A stretch of 64,000 bases of DNA from SHZI01 sp963802215 (GTDB lineage Bacteria; Pseudomonadota; Gammaproteobacteria; Steroidobacterales; GCA-2729495), in assembly GCA_963802215.1 (NCBI GenBank), contig CAWDHQ010000001.1, forward strand, positions 558,001 to 622,000, written 5' to 3'. Position 1 is the stretch's first letter. Every line of letters starts with the position of its first letter. The translations under genes were made by a program, and so were the position numbers. The notes below the pieces were generated by a model. It ran no database searches. It was not told where the DNA came from and worked only from the letters and a program-made list of their open reading frames with translations. Shown here piece after piece: positions 50,766 to 59,605 of the stretch.

Positions 50766-51835
50766 AGCGTGCCCTTGGTGCTCGGCAGGGACGTGCCGGA
50801 CCTCGCAATGGCCTGGCGCAGTGTTCTCCCGAAGCCCTTGAAACAGGCTTCGACCATGTGATGCGTGTTCTCCCCGCGGATGGACATATGCAGGTTGGCG
50901 CCCAGACTGTCGGCAACCGAGCGGAAGAAGTGCGGCACGAGTTCCGTCGGCAGTTGCCCCACCTCGGCCCGGGGAAAGTTCCCCGCAAAGACCAGGTACG
51001 GGCGGCCGGAAAGATCCAGGCTGATCTGTGCCTCTGTCTCGTCCATGGGCAGCAGGAAACCGAAGCGGCCGATCCCGCGCTTGTCGCCAAGCGCTGTCCG
51101 GAGAGCCTCACCGAGTGCCAGCGCGACGTCCTCCACCGTGTGGTGCTCGTCCACCTGCAGATCGCCATCGCAGGACAGCGTGAGGGCGAAGCCGCCATGC
51201 TTCGCCACCTGGTCCAGCATGTGATCGAAGAAGCCGATTCCCGACCTGATGCTGACCGGCTTCTCGGCGTCGAGGTCAACACTGACCGAGATCCGCGTTT
51301 CACGGGTCTCACGGACGACGGTTGCCGTGCGGGGGCGGTCCACAACGGCATGGGCGATCGCCGGCCAGGAATCCGGATCCGTCGGGTCGACACGAAAGCC
51401 CCGGACGCCGATATTCCGGGCAAACTCGATGTCGGTGGCGCGATCGCCCGCAACGAAGCTGTCGTCGCGATTGAGAGTGATCGTACCGAGGAAATCGCCC
51501 AGGTGGCCCGGGTTGGGCTTGCGGCATGTGCACCCGTCCCCGGCCCGGTGCGGACACACGAAGATCCGGCGGAACTCTATGCCCTGGGAGGCGAAGAGGC
51601 GCAGCACGAAATCCTGCACCTCCTGAAAGGCCGCTTCGGGAAACGAGGGCGTTCCCCGGCCGTCCTGGTTGGTCACCATGACGAACTCGTAGCCCGCGTC
51701 CCGGAGGCGGAGGAGGGCGGGAATGACGCCAGGGACCAGCGCGATCTTGTCGAGCCGGTCCACCTGTTCGTCGGCGGGCTCGATGATCAGGCATCCATCC
51801 CTGTCGAGAAAGGCGATTTTGCTGGTACTGGCCAT
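50762..51835 (-). CDS. hisB: Bifunctional histidinol-phosphatase/imidazoleglycerol-phosphate dehydratase
   Basis: 357 residues from ATG 51835. The N-terminal HAD phosphatase domain has FLDRDGCLI, VTNQDGRGTPSFPEA, Cys/His zinc cluster CPHRAGDGCTCRKPNPG and VAGDRATDIEFA. The C-terminal IGPD domain has FFDHMLDQVAKHGGF, DEHHTVEDVALALGEAL and FFRSVADSLGANLH. This is the usual enteric-type fusion. ATG overlaps the hisC stop (TGATG). Confidence 0.96.
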   Translation of the reverse strand: MASTSKIAFLDRDGCLIIEPADEQVDRLDKIALVPGVIPALLRLRDAGYEFVMVTNQDGRGTPSFPEAAFQEVQDFVLRLFASQGIEFRRIFVCPHRAGDGCTCRKPNPGHLGDFLGTITLNRDDSFVAGDRATDIEFARNIGVRGFRVDPTDPDSWPAIAHAVVDRPRTATVVRETRETRISVSVDLDAEKPVSIRSGIGFFDHMLDQVAKHGGFALTLSCDGDLQVDEHHTVEDVALALGEALRTALGDKRGIGRFGFLLPMDETEAQISLDLSGRPYLVFAGNFPRAEVGQLPTELVPHFFRSVADSLGANLHMSIRGENTHHMVEACFKGFGRTLRQAIARSGTSLPSTKGTL

Positions 51836-52893
51836 CACTTCCTCAGCGCATCCAGGAGCTTGTCGTTTTCTTCCGCGGAGCCGACCGTGATCCGGATGCC
51901 GCCGGGCAGGTGAGGATCCCAGCTGAAGTCCCGGAGCAGGATGCCCGCCGTCCGGGCCCGGGCGATCACCGCCTGGGCCTCGCGGGACTCCACGAGGATG
52001 AAGTTTGCGGCGCTGGGCCACACGCGATCGATGCCCGGAAGGCCTGGCAGGGCGGCCATCAGTCGCTGGCGCTCCGCCAGAATCAGGCCGCGACGGCGCG
52101 CAAGCTCGCGCGTGGCATCGGGGGTCAGCAGGCGCAGGACCGCATCCTGGCTCGTGGTCGGGAAGCAGTAGGGCGGCAGCACCCGGCCGAGCAACTCGAC
52201 CAGATCGCTTCTGCCTATCAGGGCGCCACACCGCACGCCCGCCAGGCCGAGCGCCTTCGACAGCGTCCGCAGGATGACCAGGTTGTCGTGGGTATCCAGC
52301 AACTGCGGCAAGGGATCGTCCCCGGCAAACTCCTGGTAGGCGGCGTCGAGTATCACGACGCCCCGCCCCGCGAGACCCGCGCACAGGCGACCGACATCCG
52401 TATCCGGAAACCGGTTGCCCGTCGGGTTGTTGGGTGAGCAGACGAACACCAGCCTGGTGGCGGGGAGCCACTCACGGAGGATGGCATCCACCGGCAGGCT
52501 GTACCCCCTTGCCCGATCCAGCGGCACCTGCTGCACTCCCGCACCCTGGATTCTCGCGTAGACCTCATACATGCCGAACGTGGGTGGGCAGATCAGCACG
52601 TTGTCCCGGTCGGCCCGGCAGAAGGCCCGCACCACGACGTCGATGGCCTCGCTGGAGCCCCGGGTCACCAGGAGCTGGCCGGGCTGAAGGTCGTAAAAGG
52701 CCGTGAGCCGCTCGGTAAGCTCGGCAGGCCTCGGTTCGGGATAGCGATTGAGGCCATCACGGGTTTCATCGCCCGGCGGCCTCCAGGGCGTCTCATTGGC
52801 GTTCAGCCGGATGAACCCGTCCACGTAGTCGGCTGCCTTGTAGGGGCGGAGCTGGCGAATATCCGGTCGCAGCAGGTCGACGGCGCCTGTCAT
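51835..52893 (-). CDS. hisC: Histidinol-phosphate aminotransferase, copy 2
   Basis: 352 residues from ATG 52893. LNANETPWRPPGD, CSPNNPTGNRFP, DAAYQEFAGDDP and PLP-Lys RTLSKALGLAGVRCGALIG. It lies in the his operon and is the likely histidine-specific enzyme; the paralogue at 17765 is in the aromatic cluster. Starts and stops overlap hisD and hisB. Confidence 0.95.
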   Translation of the reverse strand: MTGAVDLLRPDIRQLRPYKAADYVDGFIRLNANETPWRPPGDETRDGLNRYPEPRPAELTERLTAFYDLQPGQLLVTRGSSEAIDVVVRAFCRADRDNVLICPPTFGMYEVYARIQGAGVQQVPLDRARGYSLPVDAILREWLPATRLVFVCSPNNPTGNRFPDTDVGRLCAGLAGRGVVILDAAYQEFAGDDPLPQLLDTHDNLVILRTLSKALGLAGVRCGALIGRSDLVELLGRVLPPYCFPTTSQDAVLRLLTPDATRELARRRGLILAERQRLMAALPGLPGIDRVWPSAANFILVESREAQAVIARARTAGILLRDFSWDPHLPGGIRITVGSAEENDKLLDALRK

Positions 52894-54206
52894 GGCCGCG
52901 TATCCGCCGCATCGAGGCGCACCGTGACGGCCTGCGCGTGGGCGTCCAGGCCCTCGAGCCCCGCCAGGGTCCGGACCGTGGGTGCCAGGCCCCGCAGGCC
53001 GGTCAGGGTAACCTCCTGCAGGGTCATGCGGCGCTGGAAGTCTGCGACCGCAAGCCCGCTGTAGGCGCGCGCATACCCGTAGGTCGGGAGAACGTGGTTC
53101 GTTCCGCTGCAGTAGTCGCCCACCGATTCCGGCGTCCACCGGCCGAGGAAGACCGATCCGGCGGTACTGACCCCGGCGGCGAACCCGCGGGCATCGGCCA
53201 CCTGAAGGATCAGGTGTTCGGGCGCGTACTCATTCGCCACACCGCAGGCTTCGTCCAGGTCAGTCACGACCAGGGCAACGCTGTGCCGCAGGGCCTGCTC
53301 GATGATGGACCTCCGGCTGAGCGAGCCCAGGGCATGCTCGATTTCCGCCTCGACGCGGCTCAGCAGGGCCAGATCCATCGTGACGAGGACGACGTGGGAG
53401 TCCGGCCCGTGCTCGGCCTGTGACAGCAGGTCCATGGCAATGAACCGCGCATCGGCCCGCCCGTCGGCCACGACCATCACTTCCGAAGGGCCCGCGGGCA
53501 TGTCCAGCGCCGCGCCGGCAGGGTCCGCTGCAACGATGGTCTTCGCCGCTGTCACCCAGGCGTTGCCGGGACCGAAGATCTTCACGACCTTCGGCACTGA
53601 CGCGGTACCGTAGGCCATGGCGGCAACGGCCTGGGCGCCGCCAACCTTGAAGATGTCGCGTATGCCGCAGGTCCTGGCGGCGACGACGACCGCCGGATCG
53701 GCACGGCCATCCGGCCGGGGGGGGGTGCACAGCACCCGCGTGGGGCAGCCCGCGATCTCCGACGGCACGCCGAGCATGATGGCGGTCGACGGTAGCGGCG
53801 CACTGCCGGCCGGGACGTAGAGGCCAACCGCCTGGAGCGGCTTGCTGACACGCTCGCACATGACACCGGGAGCAGTCTCCACGCGCAGGGGGGGTGTAGT
53901 CTGGGCCTCGTGGAAGCGGCGGACGTTGGCGATGGCTGTCCCGATCGCCGACCGGGCCTCTGCCGGCAGGGCGGATTCCGCCGACCGGGCCTCGTCCTCG
54001 GACACCCGGAGTTCCGTCAGCCCGGCACCATCGAGCTCTCTAGCGAGCCTGAGCAGTGCTGAATCGCCGTCCTCCCGAACCGAGAGAATGATGCTGCGGA
54101 CCTTCCGGTCCAGGTCCGAATTCTGACTGATGGCGGGACGCAGGAGGACCGTGCGGCGGGTTGCCGGGTCCAGCGCCGACCAGTCGTAACGGCGGAGACG
54201 CATCAC
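52890..54206 (-). CDS. hisD: Histidinol dehydrogenase
   Basis: 438 residues. PRKRVSKPLQAVGLYVPAG-type segment, FKVGGAQAVAAMAYGTASVPKVVKIFGPGNAWVTAAK, DMPAGPSEVMVVADG, EHGPDSH and NEYAPEHLILQ with catalytic Glu/His and zinc ligands. Begins at GTG 54206 or ATG 54203, overlapping hisG by a few bases. Confidence 0.97.
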   Translation of the reverse strand: MMRLRRYDWSALDPATRRTVLLRPAISQNSDLDRKVRSIILSVREDGDSALLRLARELDGAGLTELRVSEDEARSAESALPAEARSAIGTAIANVRRFHEAQTTPPLRVETAPGVMCERVSKPLQAVGLYVPAGSAPLPSTAIMLGVPSEIAGCPTRVLCTPPRPDGRADPAVVVAARTCGIRDIFKVGGAQAVAAMAYGTASVPKVVKIFGPGNAWVTAAKTIVAADPAGAALDMPAGPSEVMVVADGRADARFIAMDLLSQAEHGPDSHVVLVTMDLALLSRVEAEIEHALGSLSRRSIIEQALRHSVALVVTDLDEACGVANEYAPEHLILQVADARGFAAGVSTAGSVFLGRWTPESVGDYCSGTNHVLPTYGYARAYSGLAVADFQRRMTLQEVTLTGLRGLAPTVRTLAGLEGLDAHAQAVTVRLDAADTRP

Positions 54207-55105
54207 GCGAGCATCTTTTCCACGGGCATCACCAGGACCGACGTCGCACCAGCCGCCTTCAGGCTCTCCAGCGTCTCCCAGAAGACATTTTCCCGGCAGA
54301 CCACATGCACGGCCACGCGGTCATCCCGACCATCGAGTGGCAGGACGGTTGGCGCCTCCGAACCCGGCAGGAGTGCCGCGATCTGGGCAAGGGCGGCCTT
54401 GGGCGCATGCATCATGATGTACTTGCTCTCCCGCACCTGCATCACGCCTTCGACCCGCTGGAGCAGCTTGCCAATCCACTCCGCCTTCTCGGATGGAACC
54501 TGGACCGGCGTCTGCAGCAGAACCGCGTGGCTTTCGAGGATGGTCTCACCCTCGCGGAGCTTGTTGGCAATGAGCGTCGCCCCGGTGGACACCAGGTCGC
54601 AAATCGCGTCTGCCCGGCCGAGGCTGGGAGCGATCTCGACGGCACCGGAAAACTCCACGACGCTCGCGTTGACGTTCTGCCGCCGCAGGTAGTCACGGAC
54701 GATCGACGGATAGCTCGTGGCAATCCGCCGGCCTTCGAGGCTGGCCACGTTACGCAGGGCACTGCCATCCGGATAGGCGAAGGCGAGGCGGCAGCGGCCG
54801 TAGTCGAGGGAGCGCAGGATCCGGAAGGGTTCAACGGGCTCCTGCTGGAGGAAGTGCAGCCGTTTTTCCTCGACGATGTTCAGGCCGGCAATGCCCAGAT
54901 CGCAAACGTCGTCGCGAACGAGGCCGGGAATGTCGTCGTCCCGGACAAGGAGAACGTCCACCGGCATGTTCTCGCCAAAGGCGATCAGCTGGTCGGGTCC
55001 CTTGGTGTACTTGAGCCCGCAGCGCTGGAGGAGATCCAGGGATTGCTCGGTGAGCCTTCCGGACTTCTGGATTGCAACCTTGATCCGGGGAGGTTTGTCG
55101 ATCAT
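54203..55105 (-). CDS. hisG: ATP phosphoribosyltransferase, long form
   Basis: 300 residues. KVAIQKSGRLTEQSLDLLQRCG, DVCDLGIAGLN, RIATSYPSIVRDYLRR, VEFSGAVEIAPSLGRADAICDLVSTGATL. The C-terminal ACT-like regulatory domain (about residues 225-300) identifies the long, histidine-inhibited form, so HisZ is not needed. First enzyme of the pathway, six bases after yerC. Confidence 0.96.
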   Translation of the reverse strand: MIDKPPRIKVAIQKSGRLTEQSLDLLQRCGLKYTKGPDQLIAFGENMPVDVLLVRDDDIPGLVRDDVCDLGIAGLNIVEEKRLHFLQQEPVEPFRILRSLDYGRCRLAFAYPDGSALRNVASLEGRRIATSYPSIVRDYLRRQNVNASVVEFSGAVEIAPSLGRADAICDLVSTGATLIANKLREGETILESHAVLLQTPVQVPSEKAEWIGKLLQRVEGVMQVRESKYIMMHAPKAALAQIAALLPGSEAPTVLPLDGRDDRVAVHVVCRENVFWETLESLKAAGATSVLVMPVEKMLA

Positions 55106-55111
55106 GTCAGC

Positions 55112-55417
55112 CTACTTTCGCCGTCGTTCCAGCGCCTTGCTGTAACCGCCGGCTCCACTGTTCAGGTATCGGGCCACGCGGCCGATGGTCGTGACGCTGA
55201 CCCCGGTCCGGTCGTGGATCTGGCGATAGGGAAGGCCGCGGTCCAGCAACTCCGCAACCAGCCATCGGTCTTTCAGCGCCTGCAACTCGGCAGGCGTGCA
55301 CAGGTCGACCAGAAATGCGCGCACCTCCCCCGCATCACGCAGGCTGAGAATGGCCCGGAACAACGACTGCTCGGCGGCCTCCTCGTCGCGTGGCGCCAGA
55401 ATCCGGTGCTCTTTCAC
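55112..55417 (-). CDS. YerC/TrpR-like transcriptional regulator
   Basis: 101 residues from GTG 55417, with the good ribosome site GAGGTGA just upstream. TrpR-type fold: LVDLCTPAELQALKDRWLVAELL and HTH GLPYRQIHDRTGVSVTTIGRVARYLN. It heads the his operon, six bases ahead of hisG. A TrpR-box-like sequence overlaps its promoter, so autoregulation of the his operon is likely. Ligand unknown; no His-rich leader peptide is seen upstream. Confidence 0.88.
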   Translation of the reverse strand: MKEHRILAPRDEEAAEQSLFRAILSLRDAGEVRAFLVDLCTPAELQALKDRWLVAELLDRGLPYRQIHDRTGVSVTTIGRVARYLNSGAGGYSKALERRRK

Positions 55418-55429
55418 GGGTCACCTCAT

Positions 55430-55457
55430 GTATTAGCGTGTTAGTACATTAATACAA
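55430..55457 (-). promoter_or_regulatory. his operon promoter with TrpR-like operator
   Basis: On the minus strand TTGTAT (55457-55452), 16 bases, TAATAC (55435-55430). The 18-base stretch 55447-55430, GTACTA-N6-TAATAC, has the geometry of the E. coli TrpR operator (GTACTA-N6-TAGTAC) with one arm difference. It covers the -10 and most of the spacer. A third GTATTA half-site lies at 55455-55450. Confidence 0.6.
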
Positions 55458-55523
55458 CAGGCGCAGTGAAGGCAAGCCCCAGGCGGGCGACCTCGATCGG
55501 TCCGGAGTGAAGTCTGCAGCCGG

Positions 55524-56591
55524 TCAGTGAGCCGCGATGCCGCGCAGCACGGCGTCGCCCATGGCGTGCGTGCTGACCGGGGCGCTGCCTGCGGCCGCAA
55601 TGTCCGCTGTCCGGTGGCCGGACTCGATCGCCGCGAATACGGCGCGTTCGACAGCCTCCGCCTCGACCTCCAGGCCGAGAGAGTGTCGCAGCAGCATGGC
55701 TGCGCTCAGGATGGTGCCGCAGGGGTTTGCCCTCGCCATGCCGGCGATATCCGGCGCCGACCCGTGAATGGGCTCGTACAGCCCGCGGGGCCCGTCTCCG
55801 AGCGCTGCCGACGGCAGCATGCCGAGGGAGCCGGTCAGCATGGAAGCCTCATCGGTCAGGATGTCGCCGAACATGTTCTCCGTCACCAGCACGTCGAAAT
55901 CAGCCGCCCGGGACAGGAGGTGCATGGCCGCGGCGTCCACCAGCAGGTGCTCGACCCGGACCTGGGGGAACTCGCGCGCCAGGAGCTCGGTGGCTATGGA
56001 CCGCCACAGGCGCGAGGTGTCGAGAACATTCGCCTTGTCGATGGACGTGATCCTGCGCCGGCGTTGCATGGCCAGGCGCCCGGCCATGCGCAACACGCGC
56101 TCGATCTCATCCCGCGAATAGGTACAGACGTCCGTTGCCGAATCGGCGGTCCTTTCCTTACGCCCAAAGTAGATACCGCCGGTAAGTTCCCGAATTACAA
56201 GGATATCAACGCCTGCCAATCGGGTTTCCCTGAGGGGCGAGGAGGCGTACAGCGCCGGGTGGGTGACCACCGGCCGGAGGTTGGCATACACCCCCATGGC
56301 GGCGCGCATGTCGAGCAGCCCCTGCTCGGGCCGGATGGGCGCGTCAGGACTGCTCCACTTCGGTCCCCCGACGGCACCCAGCAGCACCGCATGAGCCCCT
56401 GCGCACAACTGACGGGTCGCTGGCGGAAACGCCGAGCCGGTCGCATCAATGGCAGCCCCGCCAATCAGGCCGGCGCTGAAGCTGAACCGGTGGCCGTAGC
56501 GGCTGCCCACGGCCTCGAGCACGCGCACGGCCTCCGCTGTGACTTCGGGGCCGATGCCGTCGCCGGCCAGAACGCCGATCAGGGCTTCCAC
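55524..56591 (-). CDS. leuB: 3-isopropylmalate dehydrogenase
   Basis: 355 residues from GTG 56591, overlapping leuD by 13 bases. GVLAGDGIGPEVTAEAVRVLEA, RELTGGIYFGRKERT, SIDKANVLDTSRLWR, TENMFGDILTDEASMLTGSLGMLPSAAL, YEPIHGSAPDIAG. Oxidative decarboxylation step of leucine synthesis. Ends 106 bases before the yerC start. Confidence 0.97.
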   Translation of the reverse strand: MEALIGVLAGDGIGPEVTAEAVRVLEAVGSRYGHRFSFSAGLIGGAAIDATGSAFPPATRQLCAGAHAVLLGAVGGPKWSSPDAPIRPEQGLLDMRAAMGVYANLRPVVTHPALYASSPLRETRLAGVDILVIRELTGGIYFGRKERTADSATDVCTYSRDEIERVLRMAGRLAMQRRRRITSIDKANVLDTSRLWRSIATELLAREFPQVRVEHLLVDAAAMHLLSRAADFDVLVTENMFGDILTDEASMLTGSLGMLPSAALGDGPRGLYEPIHGSAPDIAGMARANPCGTILSAAMLLRHSLGLEVEAEAVERAVFAAIESGHRTADIAAAGSAPVSTHAMGDAVLRGIAAH

Positions 56592-57163
56592 GGGCGAGTG
56601 TCCTCGAACCGGCCGATCGCGTCCGCCTGGTTCAGCAGATAGCCGAGCTGATCGACGCCATTGAGCAGGCAGTACTTCGAAAAGCCATCGATGGGGAATG
56701 AAACGGCCCGGCCACCGGGCAGCAGCAATTTGCTTGCGGCAACGTCCACCGTCACCTCAACTCCGGGATTTTCGACCAGCCAGCCGTGGGTGGCCTTGTC
56801 GACAGTCACCGGGATCAGGCCATTCTTCAAAGAGTTGCCGCGGAATATGTCGGCAATCTCGGTACTGATGACGGCGCGGATGCCGAAATCGAGCAGGGCC
56901 CAGGGCGCGTGTTCCCGGGAAGACCCGCAGCCGAAATTATTGCCGGCCACCAGGACACCGCAGCCTGCGGCCTCCGGGCGATTGAGCAGGAACTCTGGCC
57001 TGGGGTTGCCCGCGCGGTCATAGCGCCAGTCCGCAAATAACGCCTTGCCCAGGCCCTTGCGAGTCGTCGTGGTGAGAAACCGGGCGGGAACGATCTGGTC
57101 CGTGTCGATATCGGACTGGGGCATGACCACGGTCCGCGACTTCACGATGGTGACTTTTTCCAT
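56579..57163 (-). CDS. leuD: 3-isopropylmalate dehydratase small subunit
   Basis: 194 residues from ATG 57163. MPQSDIDTDQIVPARFL, NNFGCGSSREHAPWAL and DIFRGNSLKNGLIPV are the swivelling-domain motifs. Pairs with LeuC. Eleven bases separate it from leuC. Confidence 0.97.
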   Translation of the reverse strand: MEKVTIVKSRTVVMPQSDIDTDQIVPARFLTTTTRKGLGKALFADWRYDRAGNPRPEFLLNRPEAAGCGVLVAGNNFGCGSSREHAPWALLDFGIRAVISTEIADIFRGNSLKNGLIPVTVDKATHGWLVENPGVEVTVDVAASKLLLPGGRAVSFPIDGFSKYCLLNGVDQLGYLLNQADAIGRFEDTRPWKP

Positions 57164-57174
57164 GGGGTGTTCTC

Positions 57175-58581
57175 TCAGTGAGCCAGCAGAGGCCGCGGGT
57201 CTGCAATGTGGCCGGCTATGGCGGATGCCGCTGCCGTCAACGGGCTCGCGAGCACGGTCCTGGCCCCGACGCCCTGGCGGCCCTCGAAATTCCTGTTGCT
57301 GGTGCTGACGCACAACTCGCCGCGGGGGGTGACGTCGCCATTCATGCCGAGGCACATCGAGCAGCCTGCCTCGCGCCACTCGGCCCCGGAAGCAAGGAAG
57401 ATCTCGTGCAATCCCTCGCGCTCAGCTTCCTTCTTGACCTGCTCGGAGCCAGGGACCACGAGCATGCGGACCGAAGGCGCGACTTTCCGTCCGCGCATGA
57501 TGCCGGCTGCCTCGCGGAGGTCGGACAGTCTGGCATTGGTGCAGCTGCCGACGAAGACGACGTTGACAGGCATGCCCAGCATCGGCCGGTTCTCGGCGAC
57601 ACCCATGTAGGCGAGGGCCTTGCGGAAACTGTCGTCGGTGGCAGCCGGGACAGGCTCGGCAATGGGCACCACCATGCCGGGGTTCGTCCCGAACGTCACC
57701 ATCGGCGTAATTCTGCTGGAATCGATGGTTATTTCACGGTCGAATGCAGGGTCGGCATCGGAGGGCAGCTGGCGCCAGCGCGCCACCGCCGCGTCCCAGG
57801 CAGCGCCACTGGGCGCCATGGGCCGGCCCTTCAGGTACTGGATGGTGGTGTCGTCTGGGGCGATCATGCCCGCGCGTGCTCCGGCCTCGATGGACATGTT
57901 GCAGATGGTCATGCGCTGCTCCATGCCGAGCGCCCGAATTGCGCTGCCGCGGTACTCGATGACGTGGCCGGTGCCGCCATCAACCCCGATCTTGCCGATG
58001 ATGGCGAGAATGATGTCCTTGGCAGTCACACCCGGGCCCAGCTTGCCGTCCACGTTGATCGCGAGGGTCTTTGGCCGGCGTTGGAGCAGGCACTGGGAGG
58101 CGAGGACATGGCCTACCTCGGTCGTTCCTATGCCAAAGGCCAGGGCACCGAACGCACCGTGGGTGCTGGTGTGGCTGTCGCCGCAGACGATGGTCTTGCC
58201 CGGCTGGGTGATGCCAAGTTCCGGCCCGATGATGTGGACGATGCCCCGCGAATCGCTGCCGAAGCCGAGCAACTCGATGCCGTACTCCTGGCAATTCTCG
58301 ATCATTACCCGGATCTGCGCGGCCGCAGCCGGTTCGGAGACGATGTCGAGATCCTTCAGGGAGGACACCGGGACCGTCGGCGTGGAATGGTCGAGTGTCG
58401 CAAGCGTGAGGTCCGGACGGCGAACCTTCAGTCCTCGGGAGCGAAGCACCGAGAACGCCTCGGGTGACGTCACCTCGTGCGTCAGGTGAAGGTCGATGTA
58501 GAGCACCGCGGGCGTATCCACGGACTCTGGAACGACGATGTGGTCGTCCCAGACTTTCTGGAAGAGTGACTTGCCGCTCAT
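57175..58581 (-). CDS. leuC: 3-isopropylmalate dehydratase large subunit
   Basis: 468 residues. Fe-S ligand Cys residues in VFVGSCTNARLSDLREA and GCSMCLGMNGD, plus CGDSHTSTHGAFGALAFGIGT and SIEAGARAGMIAPDDTT. Aconitase-family [4Fe-4S] subunit for isomerising isopropylmalate. Confidence 0.98.
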   Translation of the reverse strand: MSGKSLFQKVWDDHIVVPESVDTPAVLYIDLHLTHEVTSPEAFSVLRSRGLKVRRPDLTLATLDHSTPTVPVSSLKDLDIVSEPAAAAQIRVMIENCQEYGIELLGFGSDSRGIVHIIGPELGITQPGKTIVCGDSHTSTHGAFGALAFGIGTTEVGHVLASQCLLQRRPKTLAINVDGKLGPGVTAKDIILAIIGKIGVDGGTGHVIEYRGSAIRALGMEQRMTICNMSIEAGARAGMIAPDDTTIQYLKGRPMAPSGAAWDAAVARWRQLPSDADPAFDREITIDSSRITPMVTFGTNPGMVVPIAEPVPAATDDSFRKALAYMGVAENRPMLGMPVNVVFVGSCTNARLSDLREAAGIMRGRKVAPSVRMLVVPGSEQVKKEAEREGLHEIFLASGAEWREAGCSMCLGMNGDVTPRGELCVSTSNRNFEGRQGVGARTVLASPLTAAASAIAGHIADPRPLLAH

Positions 58582-58638
58582 GTCAGGTGTTCCTGGATGG
58601 ATGTACTGGTTGTACCGACGGATGACGAGGAGCAGGAG

Positions 58639-59595
58639 TCAGCTCGCCACCCGCTTGCCGGTGGGCTGCGTGCCCAGGGGCTCGAGCCACCCCCAGCGAT
58701 CAGCAGTCTTGCCACTGAACAGGCCGAAGAATGCATCCTGCAGCGCCTTGGTTATGGGGCCCCGGGAGCCACTACCCACGGCCAGGCGATCGACGGACCG
58801 GACGGGAGTAATCTCGGCGGCCGTTCCGGTCAGGAAAATCTCGTCCGCGATGTACATCATCTCGCGCGGAAGCGTCTGTTCCCGAACCTCGATTCCCAGG
58901 TCCCGCGCCAGGATCATGACGCTGTCCCGGGTGATGCCCTGGAGGATCGATGCAGCAGCAGGCGGCGTGATGAGAATTCCGTCCCGGACGAGAAACAGAT
59001 TCTCACCGGCGCCCTCGCTCACTGTTCCGTCGGCCGATAGCGCAATGCCCTCGGCGAAGCCGCGGTCGCGTGCCTCGAATCCCACCAGGGTGCTGGACAG
59101 GTAGTTGCCACCCGCCTTGGCGAGGGCGGGAATGGTGTTTGGCGCCACGCGCTGCCAGGACGACACACAGACGTCAACGCCCTTTTCCAGGGCTTCAGGT
59201 CCCAGGTAGGCACCCCATTCCCACGCGGCAATGGCGAGCTCAACAGGATGGCCTGCCTTCGGTACGACGCCCACCTCGCCGTAGCCGCGATAGGCGAGAG
59301 GGCGGATGTACGCGCTCTTGAGGCCGTTGCGAACCACGACCTCCTTGCAGGCGGCATCGATCTCTCCTGCTGACCAGGGTATCTCGATGCGGTGGATCTT
59401 CGCCGAGTCCAGCAGCCGCCGGGTGTGTGCCTTCAGGCGGAATATCTGGGGACCGGTGGGTGTTGAGTAGGCCCGCAATCCTTCGAACACCGACGACCCA
59501 TAGTGAAGGGCGTGGCTCAGGACATGCACGGTTGCACTCTGCCACGGCACCAGTTTGCCGTTGTGCCAGATCCATTCTGTGGACTTGATAGGCAT
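58639..59595 (-). CDS. ilvE: Branched-chain amino acid aminotransferase
   Basis: 318 residues from ATG 59595. Fold-type IV PLP enzyme: HYGSSVFEGLRAY, IRPLAYRGYGEVGV, Lys segment AGGNYLSSTLVGFEA, SEGAGENLFLVRDGILITPPAAASILQGITRDSV. It lies between leuA and leuC, giving a leuA-ilvE-leuCDB cluster. Confidence 0.95.
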   Translation of the reverse strand: MPIKSTEWIWHNGKLVPWQSATVHVLSHALHYGSSVFEGLRAYSTPTGPQIFRLKAHTRRLLDSAKIHRIEIPWSAGEIDAACKEVVVRNGLKSAYIRPLAYRGYGEVGVVPKAGHPVELAIAAWEWGAYLGPEALEKGVDVCVSSWQRVAPNTIPALAKAGGNYLSSTLVGFEARDRGFAEGIALSADGTVSEGAGENLFLVRDGILITPPAAASILQGITRDSVMILARDLGIEVREQTLPREMMYIADEIFLTGTAAEITPVRSVDRLAVGSGSRGPITKALQDAFFGLFSGKTADRWGWLEPLGTQPTGKRVAS

Positions 59596-59605
59596 GCTAG
59601 GTCCT

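Noticed and set aside
55418..55523. Histidine attenuator before the his operon
   Set aside because: No His-rich short ORF or U-tailed terminator is seen; the region instead shows a TrpR-type box.
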